From contig DKVF01000083.1 in the NCBI GenBank assembly GCA_002491065.1, positions 53,199 to 59,861 of the forward strand: a stretch of 6,663 nt of DNA. Direction: 5' to 3'. The stretch comes from Peptococcaceae bacterium UBA7185. GTDB lineage: Bacteria > Bacillota > Peptococcia > Peptococcales > Peptococcaceae. The stretch's first letter is position 1. Each line of letters starts with the position of its first letter. Made by a program: the position numbers and the translations under genes. Under the pieces are notes generated by a model. That model saw only the letters and a list, made by a program, of their open reading frames with translations, had not been told where the DNA came from and ran no database searches. Positions 1 to 5,508 of this stretch are shown piece by piece.

Positions 1-234
1 AATGCGTTACAGGCAATGGGCGCCGCTACAGAGGCATTGATAATCAATCTGAGCCGTCAGGGTTTTATCTATATTCCCGCATTATTCATTATGAATGCAG
101 CCGTAGGCGTGACCGGTCTCATCTGGGCACAGCCGGTAGCGGATCTGTTATCGACTGTCATAGTGGTGGCACTCTATCTGAAAACCTTTCAAAAGATGCG
201 CAAAAAAGCAGAACATGCCGGGTTGGCATCATGA
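1..234 (+). CDS. MATE-family multidrug/Na+ antiporter, C-terminal fragment (5' end outside the window)
   Basis: The reading frame is already open at base 1 and runs 77 codons to TGA at 232-234, so only the last part of the protein is here. What is visible is two hydrophobic segments. The first runs from SRQGFIYIPALFIMN into a glycine-containing turn. The second, GLIWAQPVADLLSTVIVVALYL, is followed by a short basic tail (KTFQKMRKKAEHAG). The RQ...IP pattern and the W-x-x-P-x-A-D-x-x-S pattern are typical of the last two helices of MATE/NorM/MepA transporters, which export cationic drugs across the inner membrane in exchange for Na+ or H+. An internal ATG at 16 is not a real start, because the frame is open upstream and the homology pattern continues through it. 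Substrate cannot be inferred. A strong terminator follows 58 bases after the stop, so this is the last gene of its transcript. Confidence 0.85.
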   Translation, partial: NALQAMGAATEALIINLSRQGFIYIPALFIMNAAVGVTGLIWAQPVADLLSTVIVVALYLKTFQKMRKKAEHAGLAS

Positions 235-292
235 TGCCGCTTTTGTGATTGACGCTGTGCGCGGGCAGGCAAACGCTGTCCAGAAAGAGAGA

Positions 293-338
293 GAAGAAGT
301 ACCTGAACGTTAGAGACGTTGGGTACTTCTTCTTTTTT
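293..338 (+). terminator. Rho-independent terminator after the MATE gene
   Basis: A perfect 11-bp stem pairs GAAGAAGTACC (293-303) with GGTACTTCTTC (322-332). A second 5-bp stem sits inside it (AACGT 306-310 with ACGTT 316-320), closing on a five-base loop. The hairpin runs straight into a T-rich tract (333-338). It ends the MATE transcript and isolates the tRNA gene downstream. Confidence 0.9.
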
Positions 339-419
339 GTATGGGGCAAAAAAATGAGACGATAAAAAAATATTTTTTGTTTTATAAAAATTGCTTCACC
401 TCGTATGGCAAATCTTCTA

Positions 420-448
420 TTTACATTTCTCGCTTCAAGTGCTAAAAT
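420..448 (+). promoter_or_regulatory. Promoter of the tRNA-Gly gene
   Basis: The -35 TTTACA (420-425) and the -10 TAAAAT (443-448) are separated by exactly 17 bases. A TG at 440-441 one base before the -10 gives an extended -10 element (TGC-TAAAAT). The predicted transcription start near 455 leaves a leader of about 50 bases before the mature tRNA, consistent with 5' trimming by RNase P. An AT-rich run (361-400) upstream could act as an UP element. Confidence 0.75.
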
Positions 449-503
449 AGTCAACGTTGCAGCAAAACCCCTTTGGTGTGCTGGCAGCATTTGATGTGAG
501 TTT

Positions 504-578
504 GCGGAAGTGGCTCAGTGGTAGAGCATCGCCTTGCCAAGGCGAGGGTCGCGAGTTCGAATCTCGTCTTCCGCTCCA
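504..578 (+). tRNA. tRNA-Gly (anticodon GCC), CCA encoded
   Basis: The cloverleaf folds by eye. The 7-bp acceptor stem pairs GCGGAAG (504-510) with CTTCCGC (568-574). The D-arm contains GGCTCAGTGGTAGAGC, the anticodon stem is CGCCT/AGGCG-like, and the anticodon loop is TTGCCAA with GCC at 536-538. The T-arm carries GTTCGAATC. The discriminator base is T575, standard for bacterial tRNA-Gly, and the terminal CCA is genomically encoded at 576-578. The tRNA reads GGC and GGU codons. It stands alone, with its own promoter upstream and terminator downstream. Several open frames cross it on both strands, but these are artefacts of the tRNA sequence. Confidence 0.97.
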
Positions 579-590
579 AAATTTTGTTTC

Positions 591-629
591 ACGACAGTAT
601 TTGCAGGATTGCAGGTACTGTCGTTTTTT
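591..629 (+). terminator. Rho-independent terminator of the tRNA-Gly gene
   Basis: A 9-bp perfect stem pairs ACGACAGTA (591-599) with TACTGTCGT (616-624) around a 16-base loop. It is followed by an uninterrupted T-run (624-629) and a further T-rich stretch. The hairpin starts 12 bases after the encoded CCA, so the primary transcript needs only a short 3' trailer removed. Confidence 0.9.
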
Positions 630-740
630 GTTTTTCTCTTTCCCTTTTGACTGTTGCTTTCTGGCTGGCTCATACCTGATTGGTTTTGCAAGATAGACCG
701 GTAAAAGTGATTGCCGCAACTGCGATGCAATAAATAGAAA

Positions 741-769
741 TTGCAGATTATGGAAGGATATGGTATAGT
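741..769 (+). promoter_or_regulatory. Promoter of the DUF2974 hydrolase gene
   Basis: The -35 TTGCAG (741-746) and -10 TATAGT (764-769) are separated by 17 bases. TGG at 761-763 gives an extended -10. The predicted start near 776 leaves a leader of about 27 bases before the ATG at 803, enough for the ribosome site GGAG at 790-793. A 7-bp inverted repeat overlaps the -10 and is listed separately. Confidence 0.7.
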
Positions 770-779
770 AGAACCATAT
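758..779. repeat. 7-bp inverted repeat spanning the -10 region, possible operator
   Basis: ATATGGT (758-764) and its exact reverse complement ACCATAT (773-779) flank an 8-base spacer. The repeat covers the extended -10 motif and the predicted start site of the DUF2974 gene. A repressor bound here would block RNA polymerase. In the transcript the right arm alone lies near the 5' end, so a DNA-level role is more likely than an RNA hairpin. Chance occurrence in AT-rich DNA remains possible. Confidence 0.35.
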
Positions 780-802
780 GAGATGAAACGGAGCGTTGGG
801 AT

Positions 803-2014
803 ATGACGAATTTGTTTGATTATCTGGACTGGCGCGGGGATTTGACCTTTCAGCAGGCGCCTTTTAATCTGGTGGATAACCTGATTCTCAGCTGCCTGGG
901 ATATGTGGTGTTGGATTCTATCGTCAGCGGCTTTGATTGCGACAGTGTGATTACAGTGAAGGAAACGGCGGATTTGTTTGTACAGCTGCCGGAGCGCGTG
1001 AAAAATTTACGGGTGCCGGAGGATGAAACGCTGCTGGTATCCATGGGCAAAAGCAAACGGTTTGGAGCGCTGCAGTTATTGTATCATGTGCAGCAGCTGG
1101 ATCGGGAGGCGGAAAAGCAATTTGCTGCCATCACCATCAATCTGGGAGACGGCAGCCATTATGTAGCCTATCGGGGAACGGATCTCAGCATCACCGGTTG
1201 GAAAGAGGATTTCAACATGACCTTCCGTTCCGGTGTACCGGCCCAGCAGGAAGCAGTGCGGTATTTGCAACGAGTGGCGGAAATTACGACGGGGCCCTTG
1301 TATGTGGGAGGTCATTCCAAAGGAGGCAATCTGGCTGCCTTTGCGGCGGCTTTTGTGAAGCCGGAGGTACAGCAGCGCATCCTGGCAGTGTATAACAACG
1401 ATGGCCCCGGTTTTTTGGAGGATGTGATTGAGAGCGCCGGTTATAAGGCAATCTGTCAAAAAATACAGACCTTCATTCCGCAGACATCGTTGTTTGGGAT
1501 GATGCTGGAGCACGCCGAGCCCGTTACGATTATTGAGAGCAGCGGTCATTTTATTATGCAGCATGATCCTTATTCGTGGACGGTGTTGGGTCCCGACTTT
1601 ATCTATCTGGAACAGGTGACAGCCAGCGGCCGTTTTCTGGATCAGACTATTCGCGGTTGGCTGGCCAATCTGTCCTCGGAGCAACGGGAACAGTTTGTGG
1701 ATGCGCTGTTTGATATCGTGACGGTGGAAGAAACGGATAACTTGCAGGATCTGGCAAAGCTTTGGCTGCGTAACGGCGGGGAACTGCTGAAAACATTGCG
1801 AAACGTGGATGAGGAAACGGCGGAGATGATGCGGCGTACCTTGAAGCTGTTGGTACAAAATATGGGGCGCAGCGTGCAGAGCTTGCTGCATGAACCGGTG
1901 AAGCAAAAGAGCGGGTGGAAGGAGACCAAGCATAGCTGGTTCAAGCTTCCTGAGTTTTTGGAAAAAAATGAAAAGGGCTCGCAGCAGCATGAAGGGGAAG
2001 CAGAGAAAAAATAA
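803..2014 (+). CDS. DUF2974 / Mbeg1-like alpha/beta-hydrolase-fold protein
   Basis: This 403-residue protein has the hallmarks of the DUF2974 (Mbeg1-like) family, a lipase-like branch of the alpha/beta hydrolases with poorly known substrates. The N-terminal stretch FNLVDNLILSCLGYVVLDSI (residues 21-40) matches the family's opening helix. YVAYRGTD (120-127) is the lipase-like strand that normally forms the oxyanion region. VGGHSKGGN (168-176) is the nucleophile elbow with Ser172 as candidate catalytic serine. YNNDGPGF (197-204) and QHDPYSW (253-259) are further family-like blocks, and His254 is a candidate catalytic histidine. The acid residue is not certain. From about residue 285 the protein is helical, ending in a highly charged tail (360-403). 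No signal peptide is seen, so it is probably cytoplasmic. The ATG at 803 has GGAG at 790-793 with 9-base spacing. It is transcribed alone. No clear terminator follows on its own strand. The enzymatic activity is inferred from motifs, and the substrate is unknown. Confidence 0.85.
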   Translation: MTNLFDYLDWRGDLTFQQAPFNLVDNLILSCLGYVVLDSIVSGFDCDSVITVKETADLFVQLPERVKNLRVPEDETLLVSMGKSKRFGALQLLYHVQQLDREAEKQFAAITINLGDGSHYVAYRGTDLSITGWKEDFNMTFRSGVPAQQEAVRYLQRVAEITTGPLYVGGHSKGGNLAAFAAAFVKPEVQQRILAVYNNDGPGFLEDVIESAGYKAICQKIQTFIPQTSLFGMMLEHAEPVTIIESSGHFIMQHDPYSWTVLGPDFIYLEQVTASGRFLDQTIRGWLANLSSEQREQFVDALFDIVTVEETDNLQDLAKLWLRNGGELLKTLRNVDEETAEMMRRTLKLLVQNMGRSVQSLLHEPVKQKSGWKETKHSWFKLPEFLEKNEKGSQQHEGEAEKK

Positions 2015-2042
2015 CGTGTTCTGCTTTCCCTTGGAGGAGCCT

Positions 2043-2132
2043 ATGCATCGTCGGAGCGACGATATGGGAGATCCCACTCTTAAAGGCGTCGTACAGTATA
2101 GATGGGAGAGAAAATCAAAAAGGGCTGCGTGA
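2043..2132 (+). CDS. Possible small ORF, 29 residues, basic
   Basis: An ATG at 2043 opens a 29-codon frame ending in TGA at 2130-2132, preceded by a strong Shine-Dalgarno sequence GGAGGAG (2033-2039). It begins 28 bases after the stop of the DUF2974 gene on the same strand. The predicted peptide starts MHRRSDDMGDPTLKG and ends in a basic segment, RWERKSKRAA. I do not recognise it. Codons 2-7 contain a perfect 7-bp hairpin (2047-2053 with 2057-2063, GAG loop). The last codons form one arm of the terminator of the convergent gene. It could be a small protein made from the hydrolase transcript, or a chance frame next to structured RNA. The ribosome site is the main support. Confidence 0.35.
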   Translation: MHRRSDDMGDPTLKGVVQYRWERKSKRAA

Positions 2133-2145
2133 TAAAACGCAGCCC
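2111..2145 (-). terminator. Rho-independent terminator of the ComF-like gene
   Basis: Read on the minus strand, GGGCTGCGT (2145-2137) pairs perfectly over 9 bp with ACGCAGCCC (2130-2122) around a 6-base loop. It is followed by TTTTTGATTTT (2121-2111). It lies 14 bases beyond the stop codon at 2160. On the plus strand the same hairpin has no T-run after it (AAACC follows), so it is not a good terminator for the hydrolase gene. Confidence 0.9.
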
Positions 2146-2159
2146 AAACCATGGTCGAA

Positions 2160-2765
2160 TTATTCTTCTCTTTGAATGACAGGCATGTCAATCTCTTCTG
2201 ATTCTTCGTCGGGGCGATAAACCTTGGCGATGGCAATACAGATGATGGTTTTGTAGCCGGCAGCTTTTAAGATATCATGACCGGCTTTCAGAGAAGCGCC
2301 GTTGGTCGTTACATCGTCGAACAGAATGGCGATGGATTCGTCTGTGATTTCACAGCAACGGGATTTTTCAATGGTGGCCATGTGACCGGATACTTTTTCT
2401 TCGCTTTCCAATGTTCTGGTACGCACTAAGCATTTTGCAGCGTCAAAGAAGGATTCGTTGGCACGGCACAAATCTTCTACCAATGGGTACAGACCGGATT
2501 TGAAGTTGTCGATGGTGCAGGATGGGAATGCGTACAGATGTACGTCTTCGCCTTCCAGTTCACTGGTGAGTTTTTGCCAGTACGGGTCGTTGTACAGGTA
2601 GCCGCGGATGTAGTCCAGGGAGTCGCTGATATTTTGCCGGAAGTTCAGCAAGCGGCTGCAGTTATTGTTGTAAAATTCCTGTTTGTAACGGTCTACAGGA
2701 TAGTAATCGCATAGATACAACAATTCAAAGTTCCCGTCTGGGTAAAAATAGCGATGTAGTTTCAT
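2160..2765 (-). CDS. ComF-like phosphoribosyltransferase-fold protein
   Basis: This 201-residue protein has a C-terminal half resembling type I phosphoribosyltransferases of the ComF branch. AILFDDVTTNGAS (residues 146-158) matches the PRPP-binding loop. It follows the usual hydrophobic strand and precedes a helix and strand, LKAGHDILKAAGYKTIICIAIAKV. Upstream, YAFPSC (78-83) and LVRTRTLESEEK (113-124) sit where ComF proteins have their V-P-x-P strand and the R-x-R-x-T-x-x-Q segment. The canonical loop reads D-D-V-x-T-T-G-x-T. Here Asn155 replaces the second Thr. The N-terminal zinc-binding cysteines of classical ComF are absent. ComF proteins are linked to DNA uptake, but this divergent form may do something else, and catalysis is not assured. 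The ATG at 2765-2763 is preferred because GGAGGG (2778-2773) lies 7 bases upstream. The in-frame TTG at 2780 overlaps that ribosome site and is unlikely. It has its own promoter and terminator and is divergent from cca. Confidence 0.75.
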   Translation of the reverse strand: MKLHRYFYPDGNFELLYLCDYYPVDRYKQEFYNNNCSRLLNFRQNISDSLDYIRGYLYNDPYWQKLTSELEGEDVHLYAFPSCTIDNFKSGLYPLVEDLCRANESFFDAAKCLVRTRTLESEEKVSGHMATIEKSRCCEITDESIAILFDDVTTNGASLKAGHDILKAAGYKTIICIAIAKVYRPDEESEEIDMPVIQREE

Positions 2766-2841
2766 AAAAATGCCCTCCAATAAAATATGATGATTGATGC
2801 CAATATAAGCTCCACTTATGTATAAAGAACTTTTTTATAAA

Positions 2842-2870
2842 ATTATATAAAAAAATTTGTACAATTGCAA
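2842..2870 (-). promoter_or_regulatory. Promoter of the ComF-like gene
   Basis: On the minus strand, -35 TTGCAA (2870-2865) and a consensus -10 TATAAT (2847-2842) are separated by exactly 17 bases. The predicted start near 2835 gives a leader of about 70 bases before the ATG at 2765. The spacer and surroundings are very AT-rich. This is the closest match to the sigma-A consensus in the window. Confidence 0.75.
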
Positions 2871-2889
2871 GAGAAAAAAATACATTGGC

Positions 2890-2932
2890 AGACGATTTCG
2901 AATAATAGCTTATTAGTAGTTTAGACGATTTC
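2890..2932. repeat. 10-bp direct repeat flanking an inverted repeat between two divergent promoters
   Basis: AGACGATTTC occurs at 2890-2899 and again at 2923-2932, with starts 33 bases apart, close to three helical turns. Between them lies an inverted repeat AATAA (2901-2905) / TTATT (2910-2914). The block sits just upstream of the ComF-like promoter (-35 at 2870-2865) and about 65 bases upstream of the cca -35. Position and phasing suit a regulator site for one or both divergent transcripts, but no binding protein is identifiable. Confidence 0.4.
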
Positions 2933-2995
2933 TACATAAAAGTAAAGGAAAAGTTGGTTTTTTTGCTGCATGGAGGCTGTGAAATGATTTTATAT

Positions 2996-3024
2996 TTGTT
3001 ATTTTTCCCGTTTCCTGCTATGAT
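2996..3024 (+). promoter_or_regulatory. Promoter of the cca operon
   Basis: The -35 TTGTTA (2996-3001) and -10 TATGAT (3019-3024) are separated by 17 bases. TGC at 3016-3018 provides an extended -10. The predicted start near 3031 gives a short leader of about 20 bases carrying the ribosome site GGGAG (3040-3044) six bases before the ATG at 3051. No other convincing promoter is seen ahead of the four plus-strand genes. Confidence 0.7.
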
Positions 3025-3050
3025 TAAGAGGAACAACACGGGAGAACGAG

Positions 3051-4433
3051 ATGGAAGAGGTGGGAGCGTTGACATTACAATTTGCCATTCCCTGGCAGTG
3101 TCAGAAAATTTTAGAGCGTTTTGCGGCCCATGGGTTTCAGGCATATTTGGTGGGCGGCTGTGTGCGGGACTGCCTGTTGGGAAAAGAGCCAAAGGACTGG
3201 GATATTTGTACGGAAGCGCTGCCGGAGCAGGTGCAGGAATTGTTTCAGAAGGAGAGGGTTATTCTCACAGGGCTGCAGCACGGTACTGTGACGGTACTCT
3301 TGGGCGGCTTGCCTGTCGAGATTACCACCTATCGGATCGACGGCGTTTATGAGGATCATCGTCACCCCAAGGAAGTGTTCTTTACCAATAATCTGCGGGA
3401 AGACTTGAGCCGTCGAGATTTTACCATCAATGCCTTGGCTTATCATCCCGATAAGGGCGTCATTGATTATTTTCAGGGCATTGAGGATTTGCAGCGGGGC
3501 ATTGTGCGCTGTGTGGGCAATGCGGCGGACCGCTATCAGGAAGACGGTTTGCGTATCATGCGCGCGGTGCGCTTTGCCTGTGTGCTCAATTTTCAATTTG
3601 AAACGGAGACAGAGCGCGCCATCAAGGAATACAGTTATCTGTTGAAAAATATTGCCAGGGAGCGTATCCAGGTGGAGCTGAACAAAATTCTCATCAGCTC
3701 CTGGGCGGGCTATGGGTTGGAAACTCTGGCGCGGTTGAATTGCTTTCCTTACTTTATGCCGGAATTTTGTCATACCTGGCACTTTGCCCAGGAGGGCAGC
3801 CGACATCAGTTCGATATTTTTACCCATACGCTGAAAGCGGTGGATTTGGCGCCGCCAATGCTGCATCTAAGGCTGACTATGCTGCTCCATGACATTGGGA
3901 AGCCCTTTGTGTGGAAGTCCTGCGACGGAAAGGACATCTATGAAGGTCACAGTGCTGCAGGAGCGGAACTGGCAGGTAAGATTTTGGAGCGGCTGCGCTA
4001 TGACAAAAAGACCATTCATCAGGTGCAGAATCTGATTGCGCGGCATGAGCAGCTGCTGGAGGCGACGGAAGTGTGTATGCGTCGGGCGGTGGCGGAGCTG
4101 AGCTTTGCCGGGGTGTATGATTTGATTGCGGTGAAGCGCGCTGACGTGCGGGCGCACAGTGATGCGCTGGCCCAGCTGCCCTTGGAGGTCTTTTCGGAGA
4201 TGGAGTCGCTTCTGGCGCAGATTGCGCAGCGCGGCGATTGCTGCTCCCTGAAGGAGTTGGCAGTTTCGGGCAGAGAGCTCACGGCTTTGGGCTACAAGGG
4301 CAAGGCCGTGGGGGATATACTGGAGCGGTTATTGGATTTGGTGTTAGAAAATCCAGACTTAAATCAGAAAGCTTATTTATTACAGGAGATAGAAACAGGA
4401 AACCTCGGTGCAGATCGTCCGGGTACAGAATAA
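3051..4433 (+). CDS. cca: CCA tRNA nucleotidyltransferase with HD domain
   Basis: This 460-residue protein is a class II tRNA nucleotidyltransferase, which adds or repairs the 3'-terminal CCA of tRNAs from CTP and ATP without a nucleic acid template. The catalytic head is intact. LVGGCVRDCLLG (33-44) holds the G-G-x-V-R-D signature, and D49-W-D51 supplies the metal-binding carboxylates. RRDFTINAL (121-129) is present, and GIEDLQRGIVR (143-153) follows. EDGLRIMRAVRFA (164-176) contains the E-D-x-x-R nucleotide-selecting motif (E164, D165, R168). ERIQVEL (204-210) ends the head and neck region. An HD-type domain follows, with LLHDIGKP (H280, D281), EGH (H300) and a later RHE (331-333), suggesting an additional phosphohydrolase-like activity as in many bacterial homologues. 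The start is supported by GGGAG six bases upstream. It is the first gene of the four-gene run and is followed at 19 bases by the methyltransferase. The gene looks complete and normal. Confidence 0.95.
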   Translation: MEEVGALTLQFAIPWQCQKILERFAAHGFQAYLVGGCVRDCLLGKEPKDWDICTEALPEQVQELFQKERVILTGLQHGTVTVLLGGLPVEITTYRIDGVYEDHRHPKEVFFTNNLREDLSRRDFTINALAYHPDKGVIDYFQGIEDLQRGIVRCVGNAADRYQEDGLRIMRAVRFACVLNFQFETETERAIKEYSYLLKNIARERIQVELNKILISSWAGYGLETLARLNCFPYFMPEFCHTWHFAQEGSRHQFDIFTHTLKAVDLAPPMLHLRLTMLLHDIGKPFVWKSCDGKDIYEGHSAAGAELAGKILERLRYDKKTIHQVQNLIARHEQLLEATEVCMRRAVAELSFAGVYDLIAVKRADVRAHSDALAQLPLEVFSEMESLLAQIAQRGDCCSLKELAVSGRELTALGYKGKAVGDILERLLDLVLENPDLNQKAYLLQEIETGNLGADRPGTE

Positions 4434-4452
4434 ATTGAGGAGTGTGAACTCT

Positions 4453-5223
4453 TTGGAACTCATCCAATCAGAGCAAAATCAGTGGCTGAAACGTTGTAAA
4501 GCGCTGCAGCAAAAAAAATATCGACAGCAATACGGGAAATTTGTGGCGGAGGGCTTGCGCTTTGTGCAGGAGGCCTTGGAGCATGGCGCGGTAGAGGTGG
4601 TGCTTGTGGATGAAGCGCGACAGGATCTGTTGCCCCAGCTCTCGTTACAGGAGACGCCCTGCTATTTGGTGAAAGCGGGGCTTTTGGAAAAGGTATTGCC
4701 TACCATACACAGTCAGGGCATTGCCGCTATTGCCGTGCAGCCTCAGTGGTCGTGGGAAGATGTCGCTTCTATGGAGCAAATCATCATTATAGACGGCGTG
4801 CAGGATCCGGGAAACCTGGGTACGATTGTGCGGACAGCTTTGGCATCGGATACCCAGGCCATGCTCTGTCTGAGCGGGACGGTAGATTTGTACAATGACA
4901 AAACGCTGCGGGCTACCATGGGAGCAATTTTTCGTCTGCCGGTATATCAGATTGAGGATGTACAGGAGATGACAGACACGCTGCACAGGTGGGGCTTTCA
5001 GCTGGCAGTGTCGGATATTCGTGCGGAACAGGGATATCATCAGATGCAGTTTCCGCCGAAGGTAGCGTTGGTGGTCAGCAATGAAGCCAACGGCCCGCAG
5101 CAAATCCATCATGGCGATATGCTGGTGAAGATTCCCCTGTTTCAGCAGGCAGAATCGCTGAATGTGGCGGTGGCGACAGGCATTTTGCTCTATGCCATCC
5201 GCATGGGTAAGGAGGCAAGGTGA
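4453..5223 (+). CDS. TrmH/SpoU-family RNA 2'-O-methyltransferase
   Basis: This 256-residue protein (from TTG 4453) belongs to the SPOUT superfamily, which methylates ribose 2'-OH groups in rRNA or tRNA using S-adenosylmethionine. The N-terminal substrate-binding domain carries KKYRQQYGKFVAEGLRFVQEAL, typical of the family. All three SPOUT motifs are present. Motif 1 is VQDPGNLGTIVRTA (116-129, with N121 and R127). Motif 2 is LVVSNEANG (206-214, with E211). Motif 3 is IPLFQQAESLNVAVATGILLY (227-247, with S235 and N237). These residues form the knot that binds the cofactor. The exact RNA target cannot be read from sequence. TTG 4453 is preferred because AGGAG (4438-4442) lies 10 bases upstream and the resulting start, MELIQSEQNQ, matches the usual beginning of the family. 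GTG 4408 would give 271 residues and overlap the end of cca. The next gene starts one base after this stop. Confidence 0.9.
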   Translation: MELIQSEQNQWLKRCKALQQKKYRQQYGKFVAEGLRFVQEALEHGAVEVVLVDEARQDLLPQLSLQETPCYLVKAGLLEKVLPTIHSQGIAAIAVQPQWSWEDVASMEQIIIIDGVQDPGNLGTIVRTALASDTQAMLCLSGTVDLYNDKTLRATMGAIFRLPVYQIEDVQEMTDTLHRWGFQLAVSDIRAEQGYHQMQFPPKVALVVSNEANGPQQIHHGDMLVKIPLFQQAESLNVAVATGILLYAIRMGKEAR

Positions 5224-5224
5224 G

Positions 5225-5464
5225 ATGTTTCGACCGAAGTGGCAGGAAGTCTATTGGTACATTGGTCAAAATGAAGAGGACAAGTGGACCTTTATGACCA
5301 AAGCCTGCGAGAATGATTGGATGGATTTGTATCATATCAGTATGGGCGATTGCTATCGCACCAGGGAGGAAGCCATCGACGATGTGTATGAGATGCTGAC
5401 GAAAATCTGCCAGGAGGACGGCTATGGTGTGTGGCAGCGCGAGGGCGATCACACGGCTTTTTAG
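5225..5464 (+). CDS. Small Trp-rich protein of unknown function, 79 aa
   Basis: An ATG at 5225 lies one base after the methyltransferase stop and is preceded by AGGAGG (5210-5215) with 9-base spacing, so translation is very likely and probably coupled. The 79-residue product is acidic and aromatic, with five tryptophans (6, 11, 22, 32, 70). It has no membrane segment or signal. It opens FRPKWQEVYWYIGQNEEDKW and contains GDCYRTREEAIDDVYEML (41-58). The arrangement of a Y-W-Y-I strand, a later W, then G-[DN]-C-[FY]-x-T-x-E-E-A and a helix recalls small proteins I associate with phages and Firmicutes genomes. I cannot name a family with certainty. Its position inside a tRNA/rRNA maturation run suggests, but does not show, a link to RNA or translation. 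A longer frame from 5162 overlaps the methyltransferase and is not the likely start. Confidence 0.8.
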   Translation: MFRPKWQEVYWYIGQNEEDKWTFMTKACENDWMDLYHISMGDCYRTREEAIDDVYEMLTKICQEDGYGVWQREGDHTAF

Positions 5465-5508
5465 TAGGATTTGCCTAGAGAAAAACAGTTGCGAAGGAGT
5501 TTTGACAG

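Noticed and set aside
158..490. 110-codon minus-strand frame over the MATE gene end and intergenic region
   Set aside because: It reads through the terminator hairpin and its poly-A complement (KKKK), and has no supported signals.
455..503. Possible leader hairpin or T-box before the tRNA or a riboswitch in 235-503
   Set aside because: Only short, poorly matched stems (such as CAGCA with TGCTG) could be drawn, and no conserved riboswitch core was recognised.
435..730. Open frames on both strands across the tRNA-Gly gene
   Set aside because: They translate the tRNA itself, giving the familiar spurious minus-strand peptide with RRDSNSRPS. They have no supported ribosome sites, and the tRNA cloverleaf explains the sequence.
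504..802. Possible integration site at the 3' end of the tRNA gene
   Set aside because: No second copy of the tRNA 3' end, no integrase and no mobile genes are present in the window, and a clean terminator follows the tRNA.
1076..2236. Long minus-strand frame of 386 codons antisense to the DUF2974 gene
   Set aside because: It is a shadow of the well-supported plus-strand hydrolase, crosses the terminator hairpin and runs into the ComF-like gene in another frame. The product is His- and Gln-rich with no recognisable domain.
2984..3352. Plus-strand frame from ATG 2984 (after a GGAGG) overlapping the start of cca
   Set aside because: Its start lies upstream of the predicted cca transcript start, no promoter is seen for it, and most of its length is out-of-frame cca. 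The hydrophobic first residues come from the T-rich promoter DNA.
3111..3866. 251-codon minus-strand frame inside cca
   Set aside because: It is antisense to conserved catalytic motifs of cca, with no ribosome site or promoter and no domain pattern.
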